Below are positions 36,126 through 46,200 of a stretch of DNA of 64,000 bases, in pieces. How positions within the stretch are numbered: the first letter of the stretch is position 1; the number at the start of each line of letters is the position of its first letter. The stretch is from G965212025 sp965212025. GTDB taxonomy: Bacteria; Pseudomonadota; Gammaproteobacteria; Poriferisulfidales; Oxydemutatoraceae. The position numbers were made by a program, and so were the translations under genes. Location: assembly GCA_965212025.1 (NCBI GenBank), contig OZ243039.1, positions 1,488,001 through 1,552,000 of the forward strand. The letters are read 5' to 3'. The notes beneath the pieces are model-generated. The model made no database searches. It was not told the origin of the DNA and worked only from the letters and a program-made list of their open reading frames with translations.

Positions 36126-36159
36126 ACCTTTTCTGCCGAGAAGGTTGGAATTTTTTTTT
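36126..36159 (+). terminator. Rho-independent terminator-like hairpin
   Basis: accttttctgccgagaaggt forms a hairpin (ACCTT/AAGGT core with imperfect inner pairs), followed within four bases by nine T residues at 36151-36159. On the plus strand it lies 60 bases before the COG2958-like gene. No intact plus-strand gene ends just upstream, so it may be inherited from a lost neighbour. Confidence 0.5.
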
Positions 36160-36220
36160 GCGTTGTGCCGACTTTCAATTTGGAGAAGGGCAACGCTCAA
36201 ATAGTCAATGAGGGATAGGT

Positions 36221-37147
36221 ATGAATCGGTGTGAAGAAGTATTGCAGCACTTGAAGGAGCACCCCAATGAAAAACTGACTGCGCGGCAGATCGCCAAAGA
36301 GATCGTCGCCAGGTTTCCCGTTAAATACGAAGAGAAGAGGCAGGAGAGTCAGAGAATCAATACAGAAGATGAACTCATAGCCATGGTGATCAGAGGAATC
36401 AGTTCTAATTACCGAGATTGGCAGAGGTGGCACCCGGAGTTGAAGACTACCGGTGACCGGCCGCGCGAATACTATTACTTGGGGCAGACTGGTAGCACTG
36501 AGGTGGCGGTAGCCGAGAGTTTGCCTGATACAACGGATAAGAGTGGTACAAAGCTCAGCGAGCACGACCTGTACCCCAAGCTTTCGCAATTCCTGTGAAA
36601 GGAGTTTGAAGTGTACTCGAAACGCATTGACGAGAAGCGTTCATCAAATAAAATTGGGGGGAAAGGTGCCAACCGCTGGCTTTATCCGGATGTGGTTGGG
36701 GTGGAGGATCTCGGTAGTGATTGGCACCGGGAAGTGAAGGAATGCGTGAAACAGTATTCCGATAAGTACACCAAGTTGTGGTCGTTCGAGGTCAAGATAC
36801 TGGTCAACCGGTCGAATGTTCGTGAGTGCTTCTTTCAATCCGTGTCCAATTCGTCATGGGCCAATTTTGGATATTTGGTCGCGGCGGAAATTACGGGGAA
36901 GGATACGCTCAAGGAACTGTGCATGCTGACTGCAGTTCATGGCATCGGACTACTTGAGCTGGATGCCAAAGATCCTGTTAAAAGCCAAGTGATAATTCCG
37001 GCACGGGAGAAGGGTGAGATCGACTGGGACACGTGTAATTGATTGGCAACCGAGAACAAGGATTTTCTGGATTACGTGAGAGAGGTGAAGAATTTATACC
37101 TGACAGGTGGCGGCAAGACGTGGGCGAAGTTTTGGGATGCCCACTAG
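36221..37147 (+). pseudogene. COG2958/HrgA-like protein gene with two in-frame TGA codons
   Basis: One frame of 308 codons runs from the ATG at 36221 (AGGGAT site) to TAG at 37145, interrupted only by TGA at 36596 and TGA at 37040. Sequence on both sides matches one family: N-terminal winged-helix EVLQHLKEHPNEKLTARQIA, central KLWSFEVKILVNRSNVRECF and QSVSNSSWANFGYLVAAEI, then ATENKDFLDYVREVKNLYL after the second stop. The first TGA replaces an expected Trp (TGG) and the second an expected Arg (CGA), each a single transition. Family members often accompany restriction systems. Probably inactivated very recently. Confidence 0.75.
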
Positions 37148-37541
37148 TCTTTTGGACTGAGGGCGATGGTGTCCAAGATTGATGGCAGGGGCTAAACCAC
37201 CTGCTGAAAAGCGCAAACCATTAGCTTTTTACGGCAAGGCTTGGGAAGAGGAGTAGCACGGAAAGAGAGGAGTGTTCCTCAGGATAGCTGTACGACCGAC
37301 CGGCATAGCTCGGAGGTCTCTGCAGTAACCCCCAGTAAACACCCAGGAATTGGTGCGACCAGATAAGACTCCCCGACCGAGAACAGCTAACCTTTCAAAT
37401 CCCCGAATCCAGGTACCAAATCCCCGGAGCTTATTTGCATGACGGTCGCTTGTAAGACCTGAGGAAGTGATCCTTAGCTGGTTATTTCTGTCGGGCTTTA
37501 TGGAAGCATGTTGATAAGGAGCCGTGTGGAAAAGCCGAAAT
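37148..37541. other. 394-bp gap with no recognised element
   Basis: Between the COG2958-like gene and the convergent end of the large SIR2 gene. I see no family-like frame, no clear T-tailed hairpin and no repeat shared with the rest of the window. Confidence 0.4.
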
Positions 37542-40500
37542 TCAATGCTCCTGCTGGCGCACTCGCTCCATCAGTCGTCGGTGTTTGGTGTCTTTTCCCA
37601 ATTCTGGTTTAGAGATTTGGATGGTACCCAGGCAGGCTCTAAGCTCTCTGGGTATATAGCACTGTTGGTTAGGTATCACCAAGTCCAGAAAATCTAAGGC
37701 TTGCTCGGGAAACTGGCTACAGATTTCGGTTTCGTGGAGTTTCTGAACAAGGATATTGTGATAGTGGGAAGGGTCGGAAGCTGGTTGTAGCCAGTGCTTG
37801 AGCAGTTCGAATGCCTCGGGAAACATCTCCTGTGCTGCGATGCACACACGGCCAAGGTCAGCCGTAACGCCTGGGTAGATCTTGTTCCGTGTCTTAGGCC
37901 AGTTCTCGCGTATGTATGGTGCGACTCGGTTCGTCCAGCAGTCTCGTTTGTTATCAGCTCCTTCTATCACACTGACTAGCGTTTGAGCCACGTAGTGCAA
38001 TCCATCCGGTGGTAGTGCGTGGGTGGCAGTAGCCAGTTCTTTGGTCTCAAAAGCATCGCCCAGATTGAGCGCAGCGAAGGCCAGTAATGAAGCGTATTGT
38101 TCACCGTGGCTGGCGAGTGCCTCATAGTGACTTGCAGTCTCAAGGAAGGCAGGCTTGAGAATCTCCATCAAGGGGCGATAAAGGCGCGGTGATAAAAGAA
38201 AGCCTTGCCATACCGCGCAAGCTTCGGTTTCAGAAGCCTGCCAGTTAAACAAGGGGAGTAAGTGTTCCTTTGTCCATTTTTGATCCACACGGAACAGTGA
38301 CAAGAGACCACCGGCGAGCAACACGCGACCATGCCGAAATTTGTCGTCTTCGCTATTACAAAGCTCGGTAAAGGTGGGTTTGAGTTCGTTGGGTAGGCCT
38401 TGCCCATCTTCAGACTTCCTCCGATACCACCAGCTTAGCAATGCTCCTGTGGCGCAGCCTATCGAATGATTGACTGCACGCATTACATAGTCATTATCGC
38501 TGTCGAGTTCGTTCTTATCTTTCAGATACAACACACGTTTGCAAAGTGTCAGGAAAATTTCATCTCGACCTTTGAATGTTTTTGCGGTGGCTCTCAGCCA
38601 GAAGCTGAGTTCATGGACAAAGGTTTGTAGCTGTTCATCCGTTGCGTTGGCGAGTAAAGGTGCCATGTAACGCCAGGAGCGCTTGGCCAGCTTTTCCTCT
38701 GACCATTCTTGCAGAGCCACCGACCAGTGGTTAGCAGGCCAGTCACCCTCCTTTGATAGCGCATACAGGGCGCAGGCAGTAGTGGCGAAGTTGTTGCGGC
38801 ATCGCTGTTGCCAGTCATCTATTTGCCGGTGATCGGTAGAGGGTTGCTTTATCCATTCGGTTAGTTCGCGACGACGACGTGGGGTGGGAGAGAAGTTGCC
38901 ACCATCTCTAACGCGAACCAAGGAAGAAGGAGTAAATTCGTCCAGTTCGTTTTCATCAAGTTTCCTGTCGGGGTGCTTATCGGAAAGCTCAGCCAATTTT
39001 TTTCTGCCATTTTTGCTTAAGGTTGCACCCGCTTGCTTGATCTTGGCCAAACGTAACCAGATATCCCCGTCTGCGATTCTGGCTTGGTGCTCGGGTTCAA
39101 TGTGTTTTTCGGGCGCGACTTGAGGTGGCCCGTTGAGGATAGCTTTCTCAAGTTCTATCATTCCGTCCTTGGTGAGTTGCGGTGCCAGAGCAACCAGCAG
39201 CCGCATGGTTTCCCGCTTGGTTTCGGGTGACCACAGCCATTGATGCTCATCTGCCAGCAACCAGTTGAGTCCTTGGCGGCTAGGTATGGCCTCGCCTTGA
39301 GTGGCTGCAAAAAACGCCAGACGCCGGAATAGCGGATAGGGTTCACGCAACCAACCCTCCGCTGTATACCGTGCCCGCTCCGGAGATTGTCTTGACATTG
39401 AGAGCCACGCATTACAGATCAGGCTGATCAGTGGTGCCCAGTTGTGTATCCGGTCACATTCATCCATGTTCTTCACGAGTTCACTGATGGGAAAGTGGGA
39501 TAGATAATTTTGATCATCTGTTCCACCAAGCTCGCACGTCAAATCAAGCGCGTCACGCAATAGGGAACTTAGTTCGGTCAGCAGATCGGGTGATGCATTG
39601 ATCCAGAACCTGTCTTTGGCCAGCTCTTTTAAGCCGTGAATAACGTCATCTTCAAATAGCACAGCCTGCCACCCGACAAGTTTTTTGATGTGTTCTGATC
39701 TGTTGTTGTCGTCGATTTCTGCCGGTTGCAGTGAGACGCGTGGAGCCAGGCACTTAAGCAGTTCCAGGCGTAAGGTTGTCGTAAGACCATAACGCTTGAA
39801 ACGGGTTTTCCAGAGGCCAAGGGCGAAGTAGCGTTCCCAGCCAGAGCCAGATGACACGCGGTCTGTAAGTAGCAAACGCCAAAGCGTTTGCATTGCGGGA
39901 GTTGGTATCGTATTGGACGTGTTGAAGCGAATATGGTCTAGGTCAGTTGTGTTGTTGTCACGCTTGAGTTCGTTCAACTTGTCTAGCTTGGATTCGATTA
40001 GCCTTACCAAGTTAGGGTGTGGTGAGCCGCCGAGGTTAGCCATCCAAAGCAGTAGAGTCGGGTTATTGAGATGACGGGTCAACCAAGGTGCCAAGCTCTG
40101 CATCACTTCGTCCCATCTGCTATTTTGTTCGCCGGTATTGACGAGAGTCATGCATGGAGCCGAGGCAGATGGTGACGGTCTACGGAGCAGGCTGAATGTG
40201 TACCTTTCCCCAAAACCTGCCTTGTTTGAGATGTTGAAACGGTTCAAGTCAGAACGGTTGTAACGTTCCTCTAACAGGGGGTCTAGCCAATCAAGCGATG
40301 GCACTGGATCCAGCTTGGCAAAGCGTCTGGCGGGTAGGCCGCTCGGATCACTTAGTGCCCACATTACGCGGCTGACGAAGTCGTTTTCTTTCGTGCTCTC
40401 CGAAGGGTGTCTTTTGGCGTATTTAGTGACAATACGTTCCTTGCCGCACACACCGTATCGGTAGGTCTCACTCCATTCTCGCAAGGTGTTGAGTAGACGG

Positions 40501-41312
40501 GTGTGCTCATCGTCTTTGAGATAGAGGATGGGCGTGACATTCTTGCCCTCCCATTCTTTACGCTTTTCTTCCTCTTCGTCACTTGAGTAGCTTCCGAAGG
40601 CGAAGATTTCTAGCGGCGGCTCGCCTTGCTCGTGCTCGTCGGCAATTGCGGCCGTGATGTAACGCAACACAGGGTCGTTGAGTCTATAGCCGACGAAGCA
40701 CACGATGTAGTTGCGAAACAATTCGCTGACGAAGCGTGCAGCCCAACCTTCAGTAAGATATTCGCGTCCAAAGTCAGCATCGGAGACGACCAGACGAGCC
40801 AATTCGTCCGATGTTGGGTCTTCGGGCAGAAGGCCATGCAAATAAACAAGCCCGTTCCATTTTTTCTTCTGAATCGGCAGAAATGGAGCCTGAAAGCACT
40901 TAATTTCTATGGACTTACCTATAATTACCTTCTCGAACAGCCTGTCAAAGTTGGTGGTGACCAGTCGCGTTTTACTCAATGTCAGCAAGCTCTCGTGGGC
41001 TGTTGTCCCCTTATTGGATTTAGTTAGATTCCTCAGGATGCTTGCTAGCTCCTTACGTACTTCCGCACGACCACCGGTAACTTCCGCTTCCAGCAGACCG
41101 ACAGCAAAGTCGTACTGCCCGGTTTTGATCGCCTTCTTTTGCCTATCGTTTGGTGTCACTCTGAATTTAGTGTAGAGCCTGCACACCAGGCCGGCGAAGC
41201 CCGGTAAAACTGGGCAGGAGATGCCTGCACCACAGAAGAACACCACGCGTCCATCCTCATGCGCTTGCAGCAAACGTTCGGGTATGTCGGGGCCGTTTCT
41301 AACGAATTGCAT
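37542..41312 (-). CDS. Large SIR2 defence protein (DUF4020-type C-terminus)
   Basis: 1256 residues. The N-terminal SIR2 domain (about 1-290) has VVFFCGAGISCPVLPG (NAD loop), RLVTTNFDRLFEK near 120, GLVYLHGLLP (catalytic His) near 158 and CFVGYRLNDPVLR near 215. The rest is a long helical region that may sense the phage trigger. The C-terminal 300 residues resemble DUF4020 of sirtuin antiphage proteins such as Dsr1; this is recalled, not searched. Expected action: NAD+ depletion on infection. The ATG has AGGAAG upstream. It lies 217 bases downstream of the DUF6161 gene on the same strand. Intact, no frameshift. Confidence 0.82.
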   Translation of the reverse strand: MQFVRNGPDIPERLLQAHEDGRVVFFCGAGISCPVLPGFAGLVCRLYTKFRVTPNDRQKKAIKTGQYDFAVGLLEAEVTGGRAEVRKELASILRNLTKSNKGTTAHESLLTLSKTRLVTTNFDRLFEKVIIGKSIEIKCFQAPFLPIQKKKWNGLVYLHGLLPEDPTSDELARLVVSDADFGREYLTEGWAARFVSELFRNYIVCFVGYRLNDPVLRYITAAIADEHEQGEPPLEIFAFGSYSSDEEEEKRKEWEGKNVTPILYLKDDEHTRLLNTLREWSETYRYGVCGKERIVTKYAKRHPSESTKENDFVSRVMWALSDPSGLPARRFAKLDPVPSLDWLDPLLEERYNRSDLNRFNISNKAGFGERYTFSLLRRPSPSASAPCMTLVNTGEQNSRWDEVMQSLAPWLTRHLNNPTLLLWMANLGGSPHPNLVRLIESKLDKLNELKRDNNTTDLDHIRFNTSNTIPTPAMQTLWRLLLTDRVSSGSGWERYFALGLWKTRFKRYGLTTTLRLELLKCLAPRVSLQPAEIDDNNRSEHIKKLVGWQAVLFEDDVIHGLKELAKDRFWINASPDLLTELSSLLRDALDLTCELGGTDDQNYLSHFPISELVKNMDECDRIHNWAPLISLICNAWLSMSRQSPERARYTAEGWLREPYPLFRRLAFFAATQGEAIPSRQGLNWLLADEHQWLWSPETKRETMRLLVALAPQLTKDGMIELEKAILNGPPQVAPEKHIEPEHQARIADGDIWLRLAKIKQAGATLSKNGRKKLAELSDKHPDRKLDENELDEFTPSSLVRVRDGGNFSPTPRRRRELTEWIKQPSTDHRQIDDWQQRCRNNFATTACALYALSKEGDWPANHWSVALQEWSEEKLAKRSWRYMAPLLANATDEQLQTFVHELSFWLRATAKTFKGRDEIFLTLCKRVLYLKDKNELDSDNDYVMRAVNHSIGCATGALLSWWYRRKSEDGQGLPNELKPTFTELCNSEDDKFRHGRVLLAGGLLSLFRVDQKWTKEHLLPLFNWQASETEACAVWQGFLLSPRLYRPLMEILKPAFLETASHYEALASHGEQYASLLAFAALNLGDAFETKELATATHALPPDGLHYVAQTLVSVIEGADNKRDCWTNRVAPYIRENWPKTRNKIYPGVTADLGRVCIAAQEMFPEAFELLKHWLQPASDPSHYHNILVQKLHETEICSQFPEQALDFLDLVIPNQQCYIPRELRACLGTIQISKPELGKDTKHRRLMERVRQQEH

Positions 41313-41529
41313 TCAGTTGCTTCCTGAGAATATGCGTTCCAGCGTTGCCGAGATTAACGTGTTGCCGCTTGATAAACAGGAGCGAAGCAGCAGAGACTGG
41401 TTAGGTTCACTAGCCGAACCACAGTGTCGAATTGCTTTAACCACCTTTTTTTGCTTAAACCAACGGCAATAATGACAAACTTAAGAACACCTACTAAGCA
41501 TAAGCGACAATAAATAATTTTTTGCAGTT

Positions 41530-42813
41530 TCATGGATTTTGTGAAAACCTTTTTGCAACACTATCTGGAATAGTTGTTGGCCCATCATCTTTAATAAAGC
41601 CTGTGGAACCTGGTCTAAATAACGTTGAAAGGATCAGCTGTCGATCGTTATCATTTAAACCTCTATCTTCTATAAGTAGCGCAAAGTACGTTTTAAACAT
41701 TGTGACACGTTCCTTAGCATCTGTCCTTAAATGAAGATGAGATATAAATATTTTTGCTGATAAACGTGTTAGCCAAATACCTATGGTGGATATTACAAGC
41801 ATAACACTAATTTCCGACAGTTGAATCTCGTATATGTTTCCATCAAGAAACATTGAAGCTGCCCAGATAAAAATCCCTCCAGTAAGAATTGCAGAGATCA
41901 TAGTAATGGAGATCGCAATCCTCATTGCTCTTTGATGGTCAGAAAATTTGCTTTCCCAAAATTCTGCCGATTCTTGCATTGCAATCTTATCCATAAATGA
42001 GACCTGAAAATCAGTTAATTTTTTCCTTACATCATCGAACATTGATGCAAAATCCTCCTTTTGCTTACCTATCTGGTTATCAAAGATACCTTCCTGAATT
42101 TTTATTTGCTGTTTTAAGTCACGTGCCTGCACAGTCATCTGGTCTTTAAAGCGCTTTGCTTGCTCAGTCATTTGACTTTCGAAGTCTCCTGCTTGACTAG
42201 TTATCTGGTCTCCAAAGTCAACTGCTTGTTTAATTTTCTGTTCATCTGCTTCTTTCCCGAGCGAGTGAATTTTCTCTTGTAGCACTGTAATATTCATAAC
42301 TCTGAGAACCCCATGCTGTGCTTCGACAGAATCCGGTTCAATGCTTTGGGTGTATTTCATTGCCAAAAACGCTCCTTCATGTGCAAAAATGTTACTAGCA
42401 TTTATTTTTGTATTATTCAAATTGGCGAGTGTGTAACCTGCGATTTGGGGAGATTTATTGTCTTTTAGTTGTAAAATAAAATGTGCAATGGAGGTTTCAG
42501 CCAGAATGAACCCTTGTTCTACAGCAATTTGTGTTTGATTTCTTAAATTGTTGATCGCATCAGTTTGAATTTCACTTTGTGCGCGGTACATGTTATACAA
42601 CTTAATGAATTGGTTAGCCCGCAAAAAATACCTGTTAAAAGGAGCCCATACCTTATCCAAGTTGCCATCTTCCCGGGCTGCCTGCTCTAGCCATGACCAA
42701 GCTCTTTGTTGGGATTGAATGAAATCACTTAATTCATCAATATCGGCGAATTTCTTTTCAGTGCCGGAAAAATCTAAAGTGATCAATGTTTCTTTCTCAG
42801 TTCCTTCGGTCAT
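41530..42813 (-). CDS. DUF6161 membrane protein with hendecad coiled coil
   Basis: 427 residues. Residues 1-190 are a soluble helical domain. Residues 199-264 are six consecutive 11-residue repeats (DFGDQITSQAG, DFESQMTEQAK, RFKDQMTVQAR, DLKQQIKIQEG, IFDNQIGKQKE, DFASMFDDVRK), a hendecad coiled coil. Two transmembrane helices follow: about 297-320 (IAISITMISAILTGGIFIWA) and 336-357 (ISVMLVISTIGIWLTRLSAK). A cytoplasmic tail ends the protein. The C-terminus matches a relic at 21.64 kb. Looks like a membrane effector or sensor; function unknown. An upstream gene tail overlaps its start codon. Confidence 0.75.
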   Translation of the reverse strand: MTEGTEKETLITLDFSGTEKKFADIDELSDFIQSQQRAWSWLEQAAREDGNLDKVWAPFNRYFLRANQFIKLYNMYRAQSEIQTDAINNLRNQTQIAVEQGFILAETSIAHFILQLKDNKSPQIAGYTLANLNNTKINASNIFAHEGAFLAMKYTQSIEPDSVEAQHGVLRVMNITVLQEKIHSLGKEADEQKIKQAVDFGDQITSQAGDFESQMTEQAKRFKDQMTVQARDLKQQIKIQEGIFDNQIGKQKEDFASMFDDVRKKLTDFQVSFMDKIAMQESAEFWESKFSDHQRAMRIAISITMISAILTGGIFIWAASMFLDGNIYEIQLSEISVMLVISTIGIWLTRLSAKIFISHLHLRTDAKERVTMFKTYFALLIEDRGLNDNDRQLILSTLFRPGSTGFIKDDGPTTIPDSVAKRFSQNP

Positions 42814-42910
42814 TTGGTTTTACTCCTATCCGCCACTATTACTTGACTAGCGTCACGGCGAGAAAATATATCAGAGTAGTCCGCCAGTCTTATCTCCGAT
42901 GAATTACATA
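42811..42910 (-). pseudogene. Tail of a lost gene overlapping the DUF6161 start
   Basis: Minus-strand frame EIRLADYSDIFSRRDASQVI then VADRSKTK and a TGA that overlaps the DUF6161 ATG (ATGA). The relic at 21.76-21.83 kb encodes the matching tail EMRLADCSDIFPRRDPTK. Conservation of this tail at both loci, plus the ATGA overlap, indicates that DUF6161 was the second gene of an operon whose first gene has been lost at both sites. The family of the first gene cannot be told from 30 residues. Confidence 0.5.
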
Positions 42911-42984
42911 GCCTTTATAATATAGTAAACCAAATTTGCTTGCAGCCTTTCTGGTATTAATGCACTTGCCCATCTTCTCAATGG

Positions 42985-43190
42985 CGCTGGGAATTCACCA
43001 ATTGCATTCACCTTGAGAAAACCGAACCTGGTCTCCAGTCAATAGTGGTTTCGGAAGTACCTCGTACACGTGGAGCGCGCGCGCAGTAACGCCTATTCCA
43101 TACCGGTACTCCCAAGTCTCGGCATTCTTGCCGTCTGCGGTTTTCAACACGTTCCACGGCGGCAACTTGTGGGTATGCCTATCCCTGGGT
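42985..43190 (-). pseudogene. Coding-like fragment between the DUF6161 and type III loci
   Basis: Minus-strand frame HKLPPWNVLKTADGKNAETW, EYRYGIGVTARALHVYEVLP, KPLLTGDQVRFSQG has the look of real protein but no family I recognise. It has no start codon or ribosome site. The rest of the 42814-43299 gap shows nothing else, apart from short repeats of the type ccctgggt/ccctaggt near 43185-43212. Confidence 0.3.
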
Positions 43191-43299
43191 TCTCCCTAGG
43201 TTTTCCCTGGGTGCCCTATGGTCTTCTACCTGAAATATTGTTTCAATAGACCCTGCTGGCCTAGCAAACCAGGATATGGCGAGATGTGAAATATGACAG

Positions 43300-46200
43300 T
43301 CACGGACGCCTTGGTGCCGCTCCTTTGCCGACAATTTCCATCAGCTTTCCATAGTTGGTCACAACGTCGTACTTCACATGTCCTAGACCAACTTTTCGGC
43401 TGATCTTCTCGAAAAATTTCTTGGCGCATTCGATTTTCTTTTTCTCGATGGGTCTTAGTTCCAGGGTGGACATGGTGCCTTTGGTCTCAGCGACGAAATG
43501 AATGTGTTTGACAGAGCCCTTCTTAAAGGAAATGGCCCAGTCCGGGTTGTAGTCGCCTACGGGAGTAGGAATCAGGAAACCGCGGGGAAGCTTGGTGTAG
43601 ACGACCACTTCGACGCTGGTGTCCAATTCCTTGACGAAATTCCGCTCAATTTTGGAGTCAGTAATCGCGTAATCGTAAATGTGTTTCTTAAGCTTTACGC
43701 TGTCTTTGCTAAAGTTTTGCTTGGTTTGTCCTGTCGTGAAGATATCCATATTGTAGTTCTCGGTGGTACTGTCGTAGCTCAGCCGCTCAATGATGACCGT
43801 GGCCTTCTGTTCGTTGATCAGTCGTGACACCTCAGCGATGAAGTGCTCCGGGTTCTGTTTGAATTTCTCGAATACAGAATGCTCAATGCCACTCAATATT
43901 TCAGCGATTGTCTTTCGCGTGAGTTGGGTGTTTTCGGTGACTTTCCCTAGCAGGTCGTACGGAACTGTGGAGTGAACCGGGGAGCCATTAGGGGGTTCCA
44001 GCTCCGTGCTCGTGCCTGTGAAGCCTTCACCGCTCTTGAGTTGTTCGTCGGTGATCTGACTCCTCTGAGTGCCTTTTTGGATGGTGTATTGCAACGGTGT
44101 CACTCGTAGGTCTTTATTCAGCACTTTGATGCTGTTTTGAATCAGTTCTTTTGATTTGAATTCAACGCGGTAGATGGCTTTCTGGTTGATATGGTTCCAG
44201 AGTTCCTTGAACTCCTTTTTTTCGAAGTTTTCATTCAGCGGGTTAACTTTTGACCTGCGTTCGTCACCCACATCCGGCAGTTGAGATTCGCTGAACACGC
44301 TGTCAATTAGATTAAAAATTTGTTCTGCGTAAGGGTCAAGCTTAGGGGGGAGTTCTGCCAAGGTTCTGTTGGCTTTAGCCTCATGATAGGTCTTGGTAAT
44401 CTGGTCGGCGTCATCTGTGTAATCGTTCTTGATCAAGTATCTGTAGATCTTCTTTGCCATACGTGGGGAAATTATCAGAGTCTCGTCTTTAGTGGTAATC
44501 GTCTTTCCTGTGAAGTAGGCCTCGTCCGCCTTACGTGGGCGAGCCGAAAGAGAATCGCTGACTTCACGCTGTAAGTTAGTCACAAAATCCTGATAACTTT
44601 CGTTGGCCACAACGGTTAGAATATTCAGATCATGAACATTGGCAGGGTGATCCATTCGGTCACCGTGTTGGTTGACGCTGATCCGCAAGCCTCGACCGAC
44701 TTCTTGGTGACGGGATATCGTGTTGCTACTGTGCTTGAGCATGCATATGACGAAAACATTGGGATTGTCCCAACCTTCACGAAGAGCCGAGTGGGAGAAG
44801 ATGAACCGGATCGGCTCTTCGAAGGATAAAAGACGTTCTTTTTTCTTCAGGATCAGATTATAGGCATCGACATCATCCGAGAGCCCAGCTCCTTCTCCGC
44901 GAGTCTTGACTTTTGGGTTTGTGAGCCTATTGGTTTTCTTGTCGATGGAGAAATAGCCGTTGTGCGTGCTGCCAGTAGCAATACTGCTCAGGTATTTACG
45001 GTAGGCTTCATTGCCCAATGCTGTCTTCTTTAGGTAATCAGTCTTGAGTTGCTTGTATTCTTCCTCAAAGAGACGTGCATATTCTCCTTTTGTGTCTTCC
45101 TGGTCGTAGTCTCGATACTTGCCGACCTCGTCAATAAAGAAAAGCGATAGCACTTTGATGCCTTGTGAAAAGAGGCGTTGCTCTTTCTCAAAGTGAGCCT
45201 TGATCGCCTCACGAATTTGGATCTGCCTGATGGTCGTCTCAGTGTGGTCTCCGGTTAGGTCTCCCACTTTCAGAGTGACGCCATTGGTAAATTCAACTGT
45301 GTCCACCCTGGCGTCGATCTGCGAGATAACAAAACCACGGTATTGTTCGAGTTCTTTTGATTCATCGAATAAATTCCTTCCTTTTTTAAGGCGCTTGGTG
45401 ATTCGTTTGATCCTGCTTTTCTGGCGTACTTTCATTTCAATGCGAGCTACCGGAGCCTCCTTTGAAATTTCGATCGACTCAAGATACAAGTAGGCCTCTG
45501 TGTCAGGGTGACCGTTCACTGAAATTCCGCTCACAGTAATCTTCTTCACCAGCTTTTGGTTATAGGCATCCAAAGCATCAAGACGGTGGACTTTGTTACG
45601 AGAGGTGCGATGAGTCGCTGAGTAGCGCAGGATCATCAGTGGCTTGAATTTTTCCAGCGCCTTGAGGGTTTTAGCACCTTCCATTCTCTGTGGTTCGTCA
45701 AGGATCAGGATAGGTCGGTTGCTGCTGATTACATCGATGGGGCGGCGAGACTGGAAATCGTCCAACTCTTCATAGATTCGTCGGTTATCCTTGCCAGTGG
45801 CATTGAACGCCTGGATATTGATGACCATGACGTTTATGCCTGCATCGGAAGAAAAGCTCTCCAGGTTGTGAAGTTGTTTGGAGTTGTAGGAGAAAAAACG
45901 GGCTTTCTTGCCGTAACTTTCTGTGAAGTGCTCTGCGGTAATTTCCAGCGATTTCAACACACCTTCCCGAATAGCGATGCTGGGAACGATGACGACAAAT
46001 TTTGTCCAACCGTAGCGCTTCTTCATCTCGAAGATGGTCTTGATGTAGCAGTAGGTTTTGCCTGTGCCGGTCTCCATATCAACATCAAGGTTGATATTGC
46101 AACCAGCACTGGTTTCCAGTTTGTCCGACAATGGTAAGTTTTGTCGCTGCTGAACGGCGTTGATGTTCTCAAGAATCTTGGTATCGGTCAGCTGAATATC

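Noticed and set aside
36221..37147. Selenocysteine or UGA-Trp recoding
   Set aside because: The two TGA codons stand for different expected residues (Trp and Arg), and no SECIS-like hairpin was noticed after either; other genes here use TGA as a normal stop.
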